A stretch of 64,000 bases of DNA from Epiperipatus broadwayi (taxonomy: Eukaryota > Onychophora > Udeonychophora > Euonychophora > Peripatidae): NCBI GenBank assembly GCA_028023455.1, contig JAQFVV010012497.1, forward strand, positions 2,234,001 to 2,298,000, in the 5' to 3' direction. Shown piece by piece: positions 1 to 10,500 of this stretch; positions within the stretch are counted from its first letter, which is position 1, and every line of letters starts with the position of its first letter. Below the pieces are notes generated by a model. It ran no database searches, had not been told where the DNA came from, and saw only the letters and a program-made list of their open reading frames with translations. The translations under genes were made by a program, and so were the position numbers.

Positions 1-19
1 GCTTTAGCAAGTGAAAAGA

Positions 20-690
20 TAAGATCTGGTGTTTGATAGAATAAGAAATGTCATTTGTGAGAAAAAGACATGGGTGGCAAGTGAGATTGCAGATGAGAAT
101 GGAAAAACATTAACTGATAGCAATGATATATTAAAAAGATGGAAAGAATATCTTCATTGTCTATTTAGAAGAGAAGATAATTTAATTAATTATGAATTTG
201 AAAATGAAGAAAGTATTGAAGTAGATGATAAAGGTATGGACATATTGCGAGATGAAGTAATAAAGTCAAATGAAAAATGGTAAGAATATTGGATTTGATG
301 CAATACTTATAGAATTTTTGAAAAAAATGGGAAAAATTTACTATGAAGGAAATAGTTGGACTTTATAATTTTATATATAACAGTGAAGTTTGGCCTGAAT
401 ATTTTTTTAATAACTATAATGATTTCAATTGCTAAAAAAAATAAAGCTGCAAATGTGAAGAACACAGAACAATAAGGTTGTTATTTCATGCTGCTAAAGG
501 TTTATTCAAGATTTTAATTCAAAAAATTTGTGGGAAGGTAAAGTATAAGAACAGCTTGGTTTTCAGAAAGAGAAAAGTACAAGAGATACTATTGGTGTTG
601 TTAGAGAATAGTGAGAGATATATTAAAAAAGATAAAGGAATTGGTATATGTTTTGTAGAGTAGTCTGGAATAAACTTATAACCATCTGAA
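20..690 (+). pseudogene. RTE-type LINE relic (RTE-A), segment 1
   Basis: Broken open frames on the plus strand read like the region from the endonuclease-RT linker into the RT fingers of RTE-clade LINEs. At about 29-283 the translation has the linker motif 'LTDSNDILKRWKEYLHCLF'. At 280-480 a frameshifted stretch keeps 'IGFDAILIEFLKKMGK'. At 478-663 it keeps 'LFHAAKGLFKILIQKI' and 'ERYIKK', which match the LLSH-x-KI-L-RI and ERYI blocks of the family. A last block, 'VVWNKLIT', lies near 665-685. Several stops and frameshifts show it is dead. Its 5' part lies outside the window. Reading resumes at about 1064, so 701-1057 is a later insertion. Confidence 0.75.
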
Positions 691-700
691 TTATAACTCT

Positions 701-1057
701 ACAATAGTTTATATATTTCTAGTATAAAGATCATTATATTAACTCATAAATTGCAAGATTTCGCGAATATTAATTTGTATAGGAAATAGTGGACTTAAAC
801 AGTGGAAAGAACAACAACTTCAAGCTCCCAAATCAAGATACTTCATATTAGCCTATAAAAGTGAAAACTTAGGTTAAAGCTAAGATGGCCGCTCTTATGT
901 TTACAAAAATCACTATCTTGTGTTGTGGTTTGAGAAGTCCCACTATCGGCAAAATAAAGATATTGCTCGACTATTATAAATTTCAAGGCACATTTGATAC
1001 AGGTTAGAGCCTGTCTTAAAAAGTATTTACATATACTTCCAGTATGCTTAATAAATA
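701..1057. mobile_element. 357-bp unidentified insert in RTE-A
   Basis: The stretch interrupts the RT frame of the RTE-A relic and has no LINE-like translation. An 11-bp near-repeat flanks it, attataactct at 690-700 and attatgactct at 1058-1068, with one mismatch, as expected of an aged target-site duplication. Removing the insert and one repeat rejoins the block ending 'NKLITI' to 'TLKNKG'. The interior is somewhat richer in G+C than its surroundings around 880-1020. No terminal inverted repeats were seen. A SINE or other short retroposon would fit, but I do not recognise the family. Confidence 0.5.
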
Positions 1058-1063
1058 ATTATG

Positions 1064-1196
1064 ACTCTTAAAGAATAAAGGAGTATTTTGGAAAGAGAGA
1101 AGATTGATTTGGAATATGTATACTGGACAACAAGAATTAAACTGCGAAATGATGAGACCGATGAAGTGAATATAAAAAGTGGAATTAGGCAAGGAT
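1064..1196 (+). pseudogene. RTE-A LINE relic, segment 2
   Basis: This short segment continues the RT domain of RTE-A. The translation 'LKNKGVFWKERRLIWNMY' matches the block before RT motif B (typically WKDRRLI-x-NLY), and 'NIKSGIRQG' is the RQG motif itself. There is one frameshift between the two blocks. The segment stops inside the RQG-x-x-x-SP motif, where the full-length RTE-B element has inserted. The frame resumes at 4507. Confidence 0.75.
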
Positions 1197-1207
1197 ACAT
1201 CATCTAT
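1197..1207 (+). repeat. Left target-site duplication of RTE-B
   Basis: The 11 bases acatcatctat are repeated exactly at 4496-4506, just after the LINE's 3' end. They belong to the RTE-A reading frame, so they mark the target site. Confidence 0.8.
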
Positions 1208-4200
1208 GGCTGCAGAAAGGAGTTTGCTATTAACTGAAAGGAGACCCTTTGATTCCTCTTGGAGGCCTTAAAGGAACCGAGCAGGGCAAATTCCTAATGT
1301 CCACTCCATACGTTCTTGTCGTTGCAGCTGTTATTACTATATGTTTATTCATATAGTATACGAACATGGATGGGCTGCTCACCAACACGCATTAGCCAGC
1401 GTGGTGAGTTTATTGACTTTTTACCTCTGAGTTTAAGATCAAGAAACACCATGGTCTTTCTTCTCAGTGCCTGATAAGGCAGAATGAATGTTTGTGTAAA
1501 TGATAAAGATTTTTCCCAATTATACAATTATGACAGACAAAAATAAAGCATGGCCCTTAATCCCAGGAGGCTGTAAAGTCACCAACCAAGGCAGCGGTTG
1601 GTGGCCGAAGGCGGAGGGTGCTAAGAATATCCTGGAGGCGGACCCAGGCTGCCATTTGATGACGACTTTTTATTTAGGTACTTACTACTGCAGATCACTT
1701 TCAAGTGAAGGAAGATTGCAAGAATTAGAAGAAGAACTCTCTTATATTAAATGGGATATTATTGGACTTTGTGAAGTTAGAAGAAAAGGTGAAGAGACAA
1801 TTGATTTAAAAAGTGGACATATGCTCTATTATAAAGGCACAAATATTGGAAATACAAGTGGAGTAGGATTCATTATAAATAAAAAGTGGAAGAACAATAT
1901 TGTGGAGATTGATGGTGTATCAGACAGAGTGGCAAGATTAGTTATACAACTTAATAGCAGATATCAAATGCAGATAATTCAGGTTTATGCCCCAACAAGT
2001 TCTCACAGTGATGAAGTAGTAGAAGATTTTTATATGGATGTACAAAAGGCTTTTGATCAGAGTAAACAACATTTTAAAATTGTTATGGGAGATTTTAATG
2101 CTAGAATTGGTAAACAAATGAAAGATGAAAGTGTTGTAGGTAATTTTGGTTATGGTAATAGAAATGAGAGAGGACATAGACTTGTGGAGTTTGCAGAGAA
2201 GGAAAAACTTTATATTATGAATTCTTTTTTTGAGAAAAATGTTAGAAGGAAATGGACATGGAAGCATCCAAATGAAGGTACAGCAGAATTGGATTATATT
2301 TTGACTAACAGGAAATACATATTTCAAGATTGTAATGTTCTTAATAAATTTAACACAGGAAGTGATCATCGATTAGTAAGGGGTAAGATACATGTTAATG
2401 TAAAACTAGAGAGACAAAAATTATTGAGAAAAACAATATTTACAGTTGATATTCCTAATCTTCAGAAACATTCTAATGAATTTAAATTAGAACTTACAAA
2501 TCGGTTTCAAGTATTAGTAGATTTTGAACATGATTCAGATTTGAATGAAATTAATATGAAAATAACTGATACACTTTTAAAAACTGCAACAAACATAGCT
2601 GGTAGAAAAAAGCAGCAATTGACTAATAAAATTTCTACTGAGACTAGAGAACTTATGAAGAAAAGAAGGAATATGAAGATATGCAAGAATGATGCATTAA
2701 AAAGAATTGAATATCTCGAATTTTGTAAAATGGTGCGGAAAAGAGTTGAAAATGATATAAGAAAGTATAACTGTGAACTAGCAAGAAAAGCTGTAGAAGA
2801 AAATAAAAGTCTTAAGAATGTAAAACAACATTTTGGTATTGGTAGGAAATTTATATCTGCAATAAGGAAAAAAGATGGAATTATTACTAAAAAGAGGGAT
2901 GATATTATGAAATTGGTAGAAGATTTTTATCAAGAATTATATAGTAATAAAGAACAAGTACCTCCTATATCTATTACATCTTCCGAATTGCCCAGAATTT
3001 TAAATGAAGAAGTGAGAAATGCAATTAAATGTATGAAAAAAGGAAAGGCTCCAGGTAATGATGGAATTATAATTGATATATTAAAAGAAGCAGGTGAAGA
3101 AACAGAAAAAATATTAGCAAAGTTATATACCAAATGTCTAAATGATAAAGATGTACCGGATGATTGGAAGAATGCAGTAATAATATTAATATTTAAAAAA
3201 GGTGATAAAGAAGATATTAGAAATTACAGACCTATCAGCCTTTTATCAGTTTTATATAAAATTTTTACCAAGATAATTACAACTCGTCTACAGAGAACCT
3301 TGGATTTTCACCAACCAAGAGAACAAGCTGGATTTAAAAGTGGTTTTAGTACAGTAGATCATATTCAAGTATTGAGAGAAGTTATAGAAAGGACAAATGA
3401 ATATGAGTTGTCATTATGTTTTGGATTTGTAGATTATGAAAAGGCATTTGATTCTATAAACATTTCTTCAGTGATTAAAGCATTGGATCATCAAGGTATA
3501 GATCCAGGATATTGTCATATTTTAAAGAATATTTATAAAAATGCAACAGCAACAATTAGATTACATAATGATACTGGGAAAGTCAACATTGAGAAAGGTG
3601 TAAGACAAGGTGACTCCATATCTCCAAAACTTTTTACAGAAGTGCTGCAAGAAGTATTTTGTGGATTAAAATGGGAAACTAAAGGAGTGAAAGTAAATGG
3701 AGATTATTTAAGTCATTTAGATTTCGCAGATGATGTAGTTGTTTTTGCAAATAATGCTTCCGAGCTGCAGGAAATGTTGCAGGAGTTATCAGATGAAAGT
3801 AGGAAAGTAGGACTAAAGATAAATGTTAAAAAGACTAAAGTAATGTTTAATCGATTTGCTCAAAATATGAAAATAAAGATTGATTATGATGAATTAGAAG
3901 AAGTTAAGAGTTACAAATACCTTGGTCAGATTATTAATACAGATGGAAACATAATAGAGAAAATTAATCATAGAATTAAATTTGGTTGGAATGCTTTTGG
4001 TAGAAATAACTTGATATTAAAAGGAAATATGCCTATGTGTTTGAAAAGAAAGGTTTTTAACAAATGTGTTTTACCAGTTCTTACTTATGGATCTGAGACT
4101 TGGACACTTAATAGAAGATCAATACAGAGACTTCAGACCACTCAAAGAAGTATGGAGAGATGTATGTTGGGAGTAACAAGAAGAGATCGAAAACGCAATG

Positions 4201-4495
4201 TATGGGTAAGAGAACAAACAGGTGTTACTGACCTCATTGAAAAAATTAAAAGATTGAAGTGGAGTTGGGCTGAACATATTGCTAGAAGAGATGATAATAG
4301 ATGGAGAATTGAAATTTTAAACTGGATTCCAAGAGATTGTAAAAGACCCAGAAGGAGACCACATGTAAGATGGATGGATGAAATAAGAAAATATGTAGGG
4401 GTGATGTGGAGAAGAGAAGCTAAAGATCGGAGAAGATGGATTAAACTTGGAGAGACCTTCATCCTGCAGTGGATTGATAATGGTTGATAATGATG
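1208..4495 (+). mobile_element. Full-length RTE-type LINE (RTE-B), 3,288 bp
   Basis: This element inserted into the RTE-A relic and is bounded by an exact 11-bp target-site duplication. It has a 5' UTR of about 290-450 bp that is visibly richer in G+C than the surroundings, one long open frame, a very short 3' UTR and a 3' tail of degenerate TGAT/ATGATG units (ggttgataatgatg). A single ORF, a compact 3' end and a short microsatellite-like tail are typical of the RTE clade. Four further damaged copies of the same family lie at 4981-6345, 29203-29823, 33300-34256 and 53150-55440 (minus). Confidence 0.85.
1500..4487 (+). CDS. RTE-type LINE endonuclease-reverse transcriptase
   Basis: An uninterrupted 995-codon frame. 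The ATG at 1659 (residue 54, 'MTTFYLGTY') aligns with the usual protein start in this clade; the 53 upstream residues are probably 5' UTR read-through. Residues about 55-300 are an APE-like endonuclease: E92 in CEVRRKGE, D198 and N200 in GDFNARIG, D265 in LDYILTN, D289-H290 in SDHRLV. The first motif reads GTYYCRSL where the family has GTWNxRSL, so the metal-site asparagine is missing. Residues about 500-780 are the [24 protein letters not shown]645 in [21 protein letters not shown]742-A-D-D745 in FADD. The C-terminal part is basic, with [10 protein letters not shown] and [14 protein letters not shown], as in RTE proteins. The product would copy its own RNA by target-primed reverse transcription. 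It is the only long intact frame in the window. Confidence 0.9.
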   Translation: MIKIFPNYTIMTDKNKAWPLIPGGCKVTNQGSGWWPKAEGAKNILEADPGCHLMTTFYLGTYYCRSLSSEGRLQELEEELSYIKWDIIGLCEVRRKGEETIDLKSGHMLYYKGTNIGNTSGVGFIINKKWKNNIVEIDGVSDRVARLVIQLNSRYQMQIIQVYAPTSSHSDEVVEDFYMDVQKAFDQSKQHFKIVMGDFNARIGKQMKDESVVGNFGYGNRNERGHRLVEFAEKEKLYIMNSFFEKNVRRKWTWKHPNEGTAELDYILTNRKYIFQDCNVLNKFNTGSDHRLVRGKIHVNVKLERQKLLRKTIFTVDIPNLQKHSNEFKLELTNRFQVLVDFEHDSDLNEINMKITDTLLKTATNIAGRKKQQLTNKISTETRELMKKRRNMKICKNDALKRIEYLEFCKMVRKRVENDIRKYNCELARKAVEENKSLKNVKQHFGIGRKFISAIRKKDGIITKKRDDIMKLVEDFYQELYSNKEQVPPISITSSELPRILNEEVRNAIKCMKKGKAPGNDGIIIDILKEAGEETEKILAKLYTKCLNDKDVPDDWKNAVIILIFKKGDKEDIRNYRPISLLSVLYKIFTKIITTRLQRTLDFHQPREQAGFKSGFSTVDHIQVLREVIERTNEYELSLCFGFVDYEKAFDSINISSVIKALDHQGIDPGYCHILKNIYKNATATIRLHNDTGKVNIEKGVRQGDSISPKLFTEVLQEVFCGLKWETKGVKVNGDYLSHLDFADDVVVFANNASELQEMLQELSDESRKVGLKINVKKTKVMFNRFAQNMKIKIDYDELEEVKSYKYLGQIINTDGNIIEKINHRIKFGWNAFGRNNLILKGNMPMCLKRKVFNKCVLPVLTYGSETWTLNRRSIQRLQTTQRSMERCMLGVTRRDRKRNVWVREQTGVTDLIEKIKRLKWSWAEHIARRDDNRWRIEILNWIPRDCKRPRRRPHVRWMDEIRKYVGVMWRREAKDRRRWIKLGETFILQWIDNG

Positions 4496-4506
4496 ACATC
4501 ATCTAT
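4496..4506 (+). repeat. Right target-site duplication of RTE-B
   Basis: acatcatctat, an exact copy of 1197-1207. From here the RTE-A frame continues as 'ILFNIHLKDMK', the LFN-x-x block that normally follows RQG in the RT. Confidence 0.8.
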
Positions 4507-4980
4507 TCTTTTTAATATTCATTTAAAAGACATGAAATAATTATTTAGATTGTGGAGCAGCAAATGTTGGAGGTAGAATAATAAAATCATAAGATTTGCA
4601 GATGATATACTTATAGTTGAGGATGAAAAATGACTTCAGAATATGTTGAATAAATTGGAAGTATGATGTATGGAATAAGGATTAATATTGAACAGACTAA
4701 GTGTTTGTGGATAGGGAGAAATGCAAAAAGACTGCAAATTGAAATTTGTTATAACATAGTCCAACAGGTAAAGGGATTTAGATAGCTGGATAGTTGTTTG
4801 AGTGAGGATGTAAGAAGTGAAGATGAAGTTAAAAGAAGAATAGCATTCGCAAAGGAGGCATTTATAAACAGAAAATTTTTTTTGTAGACCTTTGAAGAGT
4901 GAATTAAGAAACAGTTCAATTAAATGCTATGTATGGAGTGTACTAATGTATGGTTGTGAAACATTAACAATGAAACAATA
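4507..4980 (+). pseudogene. RTE-A LINE relic, segment 3
   Basis: The frame of the older LINE resumes after the RTE-B insertion. Translations show 'ILFNIHLKDMK', then 'IIRFADDILIVEDEK' with an intact FADD catalytic motif. These are followed by 'SEDVRSEDEVKRRIAFAKEA' and, out of frame, the equivalent of LKCYVWSVLLYGCETWTL (nucleotides about 4915-4975). Several stops and frameshifts are present. The second RTE-B copy interrupts it near 4980, after the ETLTMK block. Confidence 0.75.
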
Positions 4981-6345
4981 AAAGTTATATACAAAATGTC
5001 TAAATAATAAAGATGTACCAGATGACTGGAAAAATGTAGTATTAATATCAATATTTAAAAACGATGATAAAGAAGATATTAGAAATTACAGATTTATCAG
5101 CCTTTTATCAGTTTTATACAAATTTTTTAACAAGATAATTACAACTCGTCTACAGAGAAAATTTGATTTACACCAACCAAGAGAACAAGCTGGATTTAAA
5201 AGTGGTTTTAGTATAGTAGATCATATCCAGATATTGAGAGAAGTTATAGAAAGGACAATAAGTTGCCATTCTGCTTTGGATTTGTAGATTATGAAAAGGC
5301 ATTTGATTCTAAAAACATTTCTTCAGTGATTAAAGCATTGGATCATCAAGGTATAGATCCAGGATATTGTCATATTTTAAAAAATATAAAAATGCAAGAG
5401 CAACAATTAGATTTCGTAATGATACTGGGAAAGTCAATATTGAGAAGGGTGTAAGACAGGGTGACTCCATGTCTCCAAAACTTTTTACAGCAGTGCTGCA
5501 AGAAGTATTTTGTGGATTAAAATGGGAAGCTAAAGGAGTGAAAGTAAATGGAGATTATTTAAGTCATTTAGATTTTGCAAATGATGTAATTGTTTTTGCA
5601 AATAATGCTTTAGAGCTGCAGGAAATGTTGCAGGAGTTATCAGATGAAAGTAGGACTAAAGATAAATATTAAAAAGACTAAAGTAATGTTTAATAGATTT
5701 TCTCAAAATATGAAAATAAAGATTGTTTACGATGAGTTAGAAGAAGTTAACAGTTACAAATACCTTGGTCAGATTATTAATACAGATGGAAATATAATGG
5801 ATGAAATCAATCATAGAATTAAACTTGGTTGGAGTGCTTTTGATAGAAATAATTTGATACTAAAAGGAAATATGCCTATGTGTTTGAAAAGGAAGGTTTT
5901 TAATAAATGTGTTCTACCAGTTCTTACTTGTGGATCTAAGACTTGGACACTTAATAGAAGAGCAATACAGAGACTTCAGACCACTCAAAGAAGTATGGAG
6001 AGATGCATGTTGGGAGTAACAAGAAGAGATAGAAGACGCAATATATGGGTAAGAGAACAAACAGGTGTTATTGATCTCATTGAAAAAAATAAAAGATTGA
6101 AATGGAGTTGGACTGGACATATTGCTAGAAGAGATGATAATAGATGGACCATTGAAATCTTAAATTGGATTCCAAGAGACTGTAAAAGACCCAGAAAGAG
6201 ACTACATGTGAGATGGATGGTTGAAATAAGAAAGTGTGCAGGGATAATGTGGAGAAAAAAAGCTAAAGATCGGAGAAGATGGATTGAACTTGGAGACCTT
6301 CATCCTGTAGTGGATTGATAATAGTTGATGATGATGAATACAATT
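4981..6345 (+). pseudogene. RTE-B LINE, 5'-truncated copy 2
   Basis: The sequence parallels 3121-4495 of the full-length element with high identity, starting at the counterpart of 'LYTKCLN' and ending with the same 3' end and a ttgatgatgatga tail. The frame is broken into three overlapping pieces (5263-5454, 5367-5672, 5644-6318) by small indels. The RT catalytic motif FADD is changed to FAND at about 5574-5585. It lies inside the RTE-A relic, which resumes at about 6346. The flanks share only a short 'acaat', so any target duplication is unclear. Confidence 0.85.
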
Positions 6346-6720
6346 AGGAACAGATTGCAAACCTTTGAGATGTGGACATAGAAAAAATCAGTTGGATAAC
6401 TAAAATAACAAATGAAGTTTTAAAAAGAGTAAATGAAAAAAGAAGATTGGTTGAGGAAAGAGAGAGAAAGAGAAACTGGATTGGACATAAATTAAAAAGA
6501 AATTATAGTTTAATGAAAAATGTTTTGGAGGTGAGTGGAATTAAGAAGAAGGGACAGAAGAGATTGACATTATTGGATATAAAAAATGGGAAGTTATGTG
6601 GAATTGAAGAGCTGGGAAATGAAGAGAATGGAATGGGAAAATAAATGAATTGATGATATGACTACTCTATGGATCTATCCATTTGACAGAATACTATTGA
6701 TGATGATGAAATCTTGAAAT
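6346..6720 (+). pseudogene. RTE-A LINE relic, segment 4 (C-terminus and tail)
   Basis: Here the older LINE ends. The reading 'NRLQTFEMW' continues the block cut at 4980. It is followed by 'ISWITKITNEVLKRVNEKR' and 'RNWIGHKLKR', which match the family's C-terminal ISWxDKxTNEEVLxRV and WxGHxLR blocks. An open stretch of 90 codons runs 6372-6644. The 3' end carries ttgatgatgatgaaat near 6697-6715, an RTE-like tail. Together the four segments give an almost complete RT-to-tail series once the inserts are removed. Confidence 0.75.
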
Positions 6721-7695
6721 GAATAATTAAATTTTATTCCAACATTGACTATAAACAAAATATCATGCCACTGATTAAAAAAAAGAAAGGCAAAAAAGCT
6801 GAATCACAAATATATATATATATAAAAAAAAAAAAAAAAAATTCTTCCAAAAAGGCAAATTATAAAGCAATTATATAAAAAATAATAATAAATGTAAAAG
6901 AAGAAGCAGGAGAAATCTTGTCAATAAAATTTTAAGCAGCATCCTATGCCTCAGAAAAACGCAACATGGAAATAAACTTTGTTTTTTTTTAAAAAAAGTA
7001 ATGCTTATCATAATATCATCAATCTTCTTTTATATTTATTTTTATTTTGACCATAAATATTGGTTGATAATGTATATATTATTCATTCCCACATTTAATT
7101 CTAATTATCAACTTCCAAAAAAATAAAAAATAAATAAAAAAAATCTTTTTACTACCTTAGTATCCAATAAAATCTCATAATACACCAATATTTCCTTCTG
7201 AAGTGGATAAACCAAGCCAATTCCTTCTGCACATTTATAAACACATCTATACACCGATGACATTCTTCATTTGGACTCTGAATTAAGATTTTAATTAATT
7301 TTTAGTAAATCATGCACACATAAAAAAAAAAAAAAAAAGGTAACTATATTGTATTTAAAAATAAATAAAAATGTTATTTCATTTAAAAAAAAATCAGTGG
7401 ACAAATGTTATCACGTTTCTAAATATAGATCAATGTAATAAAATTCAATTATTATATAAACTAGGAAGATTATTGGCAGTAAATAAGTAAAAAATTGAAA
7501 TGATACAAAACTAAGCTGCAATTTTTTTCTGTTGGTGGTTATTATATGTTACAATACTACTTGCAAATTTAAAAATTTGAGTCTTACACAGCTTCATGAT
7601 TTGTCATGTAATTCTAATACATGGAACACTGTAAAACTTATGATTTAGCTATAAGGAATAGTAGAAAAATGGCAGACAAGGATAAATTACTTGGC
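6721..7695. other. AT-rich DNA without a recognised gene
   Basis: Poly-A and poly-T runs and short TA repeats. No open frame above 60 codons with a recognisable product on either strand. Confidence 0.6.
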
Positions 7696-7699
7696 AATA

Positions 7700-7835
7700 A
7701 TAATAACTGAATGATTTATTGCTTGGGAGTTACAAAAAGCTTGAATAGTGGAGACAGATCTGGGTCATGATCCATATAACTTAAGCTGCAAAATCTATCA
7801 CTCTATTGCCATACTAAACAATAGAGGACAAACAA
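7700..7835 (-). mobile_element. tRNA-derived SINE, family 1, copy 1
   Basis: Reverse-complemented, this reads from a tRNA-like head (tttagtatggcaatagagtg, resembling a Pol III A box) through a decayed B-box area. It ends in a shared tail ttgtaactcccaagcaataa followed by ttattattattg. The same order recurs at 18365, 36205, 41665, 45538 and 48345. Copies differ by many point changes, so the family is old. Confidence 0.55.
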
Positions 7836-7935
7836 TAATCATATGGTTTTATTGCTTAAGAGCTCATAAGAAGTTTGCACACTGGCAGTTGCAAAGCAGG
7901 AGCTCATGCAGATCATGGGCTTCAGAAATCCTACT
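7836..7935 (-). mobile_element. SINE family 1, copy 2 (partial)
   Basis: It directly abuts copy 1 in the same orientation. The tail part gagctcttaagcaataaaac and the upstream actgccagtgtgcaaactt match the other copies, but the tRNA-like head is too decayed to place. The pair could be a tandem duplication or two insertions into one hot spot. Confidence 0.45.
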
Positions 7936-8975
7936 TAATTTTGTCAATTGAAAACATATAAAATAGTCTTAAGATCCAAAATAAAAATTTTCCATTAAGG
8001 CAATTAATCAAAAATAGAGTGACAGCTAACAAATAACCACTCAGACTTTTCACACCCTCCCTATCCAATCTATCTTAATCTGGATTTATTTTCATCTTTT
8101 TACCATTTCAATGTAATTTCTCCACAAGTATCTTCTGAGTATGAAATTTTAAAGAAGAAAAAAATAGAGGTACAAGAAATAATTTTATTTAGTTAGTTTA
8201 TGGATTTTTTTAAAAGATGGTTTAACTACTACCAAAAATATCATAAAGGAACTTGTAGAAGTCCCAACCAGAAGATAAGATTCACCAGAGGTTTCATTAA
8301 GATTTTCAATTTTGTCATGTAGTGATTTCATGTTTTGTGTTTGTCCACATTTACATAAATCAATAATAGCTAATTATGAGTCAGACAAGTGCAGTAATGA
8401 TAGGTTATCCTGAGTCAGTAAATGAGATTTCAGTTCAATCTATGAAGATCAAATTCAATTCACTTTTATTGTTGGATCTGGTAAAAAAAAACCTGGAATC
8501 TCATAAAAAAAATTCCATTTTTTACAGCATAATTCTGTAATTGTATATTCTTGATTGAACATCCAAAAAGGAGAATCTTAATTTGAGAGACATAAATAGT
8601 GAAAATATTGGCAGACCCAATCTACTTTAACATTTTTTTGTATATTTCTTATAAAACAACTTTTGTACTATGTGTTGGAGAAATAAATAAAATAAAAACA
8701 GTGAGCCACTACAAAGAAATAGACTTGAGTATGGCAGTAATATTTCTCACAATAAGATTTAATTATCCAAAACATTGCTATGTGAACTTTTTCTTCAAAC
8801 AGAAGTACAATATTCACAAACTGAACATGCTTATGCTAAGGAAGCTCTACTTGTATCACAATCTCAACTTTCCAAAAATATTATTCCTAGAAATTAATTT
8901 CTATCCAACCATAAGAAAAATGAGTTAAACTACAAGTCAGGGTTATTCCTAAGATTGTGTTTGCCTATTTTTGAA
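7936..8975. other. AT-rich DNA without a recognised gene
   Basis: A 109-codon open frame at 8599-8928 has random-looking composition and no recognisable motif. Around 8365-8470 there is a possible decayed SINE (gtgcagtaatgataggttat resembles the head seen near 19795). Confidence 0.4.
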
Positions 8976-8979
8976 AAAT

Positions 8980-10500
8980 ATTATATATTCAGATTATTAA
9001 ATGTTTCTTTTTTTTTTTATTTAAAAAATTTAGCATAGTTTGAAAAAAATTCTATTTTTTTTCATATCTTTATTAAGAGACTTTTCTATTTCTAAAAACA
9101 ATTTCTTTTGAGAAGTTAAAGCAGAATCATCAACATACATAAATGTCTTGCATACTTTTTCTGAAAGATCACTAATGAATATATTAAAGAATAGGTGAAA
9201 GAAAAAATAAGACTTTTCTGAAAATTTTTGCATCAACTGCAATTAACAATTTGAACTGAATTTTTTTATTTGAGAATATTGTGTTGAAGTAGATTAAGTT
9301 TTTCTTGCATTTAAGAATTTTCGAAACTTTTAGATGATCATTTTTCCAAATGGAATCATAAGCTCAGATAAGATCAATAAAAGTAATACCAGTTTGTAAT
9401 TTATTTTTAAAATGTTTTTCAATGTGAGTGGTCTAAATCCAGCCTAGATAGATTTCAATTACTGGAAAAATTATTGTTAATATAATTCTTTCAAATATAG
9501 GAAACACATAATGATGATATTGGATGATAACTTTTTTTAATCACTTGGAATTATTTGATTTTAAGAGTATGACAATGTCAAAGTTTTATAATTGCTCCTG
9601 TTTGAATAATATTACTGATTAGTTTTTCCTCAGTTTTAAAACCTTTGGAAATATATTACATGCTCTTGGGCCCTTTCCTGGTTTAAGACAATCCAAGGCA
9701 AGTTCAAATTCACCAACAAACACTGATGGTTATCAGTTTGATATGGTAAAAACATTGTGAAAGAAAAGCTTGCAATTCTATTCTAATGGTGCTTCTTCTC
9801 ATTCTATCAATCTTGAATTTATAAGTCTGATATATAAGATTGGTAACCTGACTAGAAGTGAAAGTAGCAATTCTTTTAAAAGTAATTTTATATCCACCAA
9901 GTTTATGTAAAAGTAACCAGTTCTTATGACTAGATTTTTTAAAGTTATACTTTACTATGATCTCTTTCCAATTTTTTTTCCTGCATTATCCAATGATTTT
10001 TCAAGTTTATTAATAATTTGTGGATTTTTGGTGGACAAAAACTGATTATAAAAAGCTCTGCTAGTTTTGTTCCAACTTCAGTTGTTTTTGATATCCATGA
10101 GGGATGAACTCTTTGTTAATTTGTTAAACTTATTACAGCAAGAATAAATTGGAAATTCTATTAATTTTGTTCAAGATATGCAGTAAATTAGCTTCACTAA
10201 ACTCCACCTTGGAATGTAATAACTTTCAACTATAGGAATGTGGATTCCAAGAATAATTAAATTTGGTTTGTGTGGTCTATAGAAGAAGTGATCCAATATC
10301 AGTAGTTTACCAGGTAATAATGAACTTTTTTTTCTGAAACAAAACATGAATCAGGAGTTGTTTTAGTTTCCCCATCTTCCTGAATGCTTATATCATAAAG
10401 TGAGTGCATGTTATTTAAGTCTATTCATTTCTAAAAGTTAATGACCTATTTGATTATCATTTACAAAGATTACTATGAGAATTGAAAATCTTCTATAAAT
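8980..10500 (-). pseudogene. Jockey/CR1-like LINE relic
   Basis: Minus-strand translations in shifting frames recover the blocks of a Jockey/CR1-type element in the right order. Near 10200-10300 there is a decayed endonuclease end (LIILGIHIPIVE followed by RWSLVKLIYC, compare DHLP...RWNLxKAxW). Near 9470-9540 lies 'CVSYKIFERIIL' and then 'AGFRPLTL'. At 9330-9400 is 'TGITFIDLI-AYDSIWKND', the TGxxFxDLxAAYDTxW block. At 9240-9030 are 'LFFNIFISDLSEKV' and 'FMYVDDSALTSQ', the RT catalytic YxDD region with A changed to V. Many stops and frameshifts are present. The clade is judged only from these motifs. Confidence 0.7.

Noticed and set aside
1938-2369. 143-codon open frame on the minus strand
   Set aside because: It is the antisense shadow of the RTE-B endonuclease region.
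4142-4502. Two minus-strand open frames of 106 and 61 codons
   Set aside because: Antisense shadows of the basic C-terminal part of the RTE-B protein.
8599-8928. 109-codon open frame
   Set aside because: Composition follows the AT-rich background (F, I, K, L, N, Y), no motif, no splice or promoter signs.
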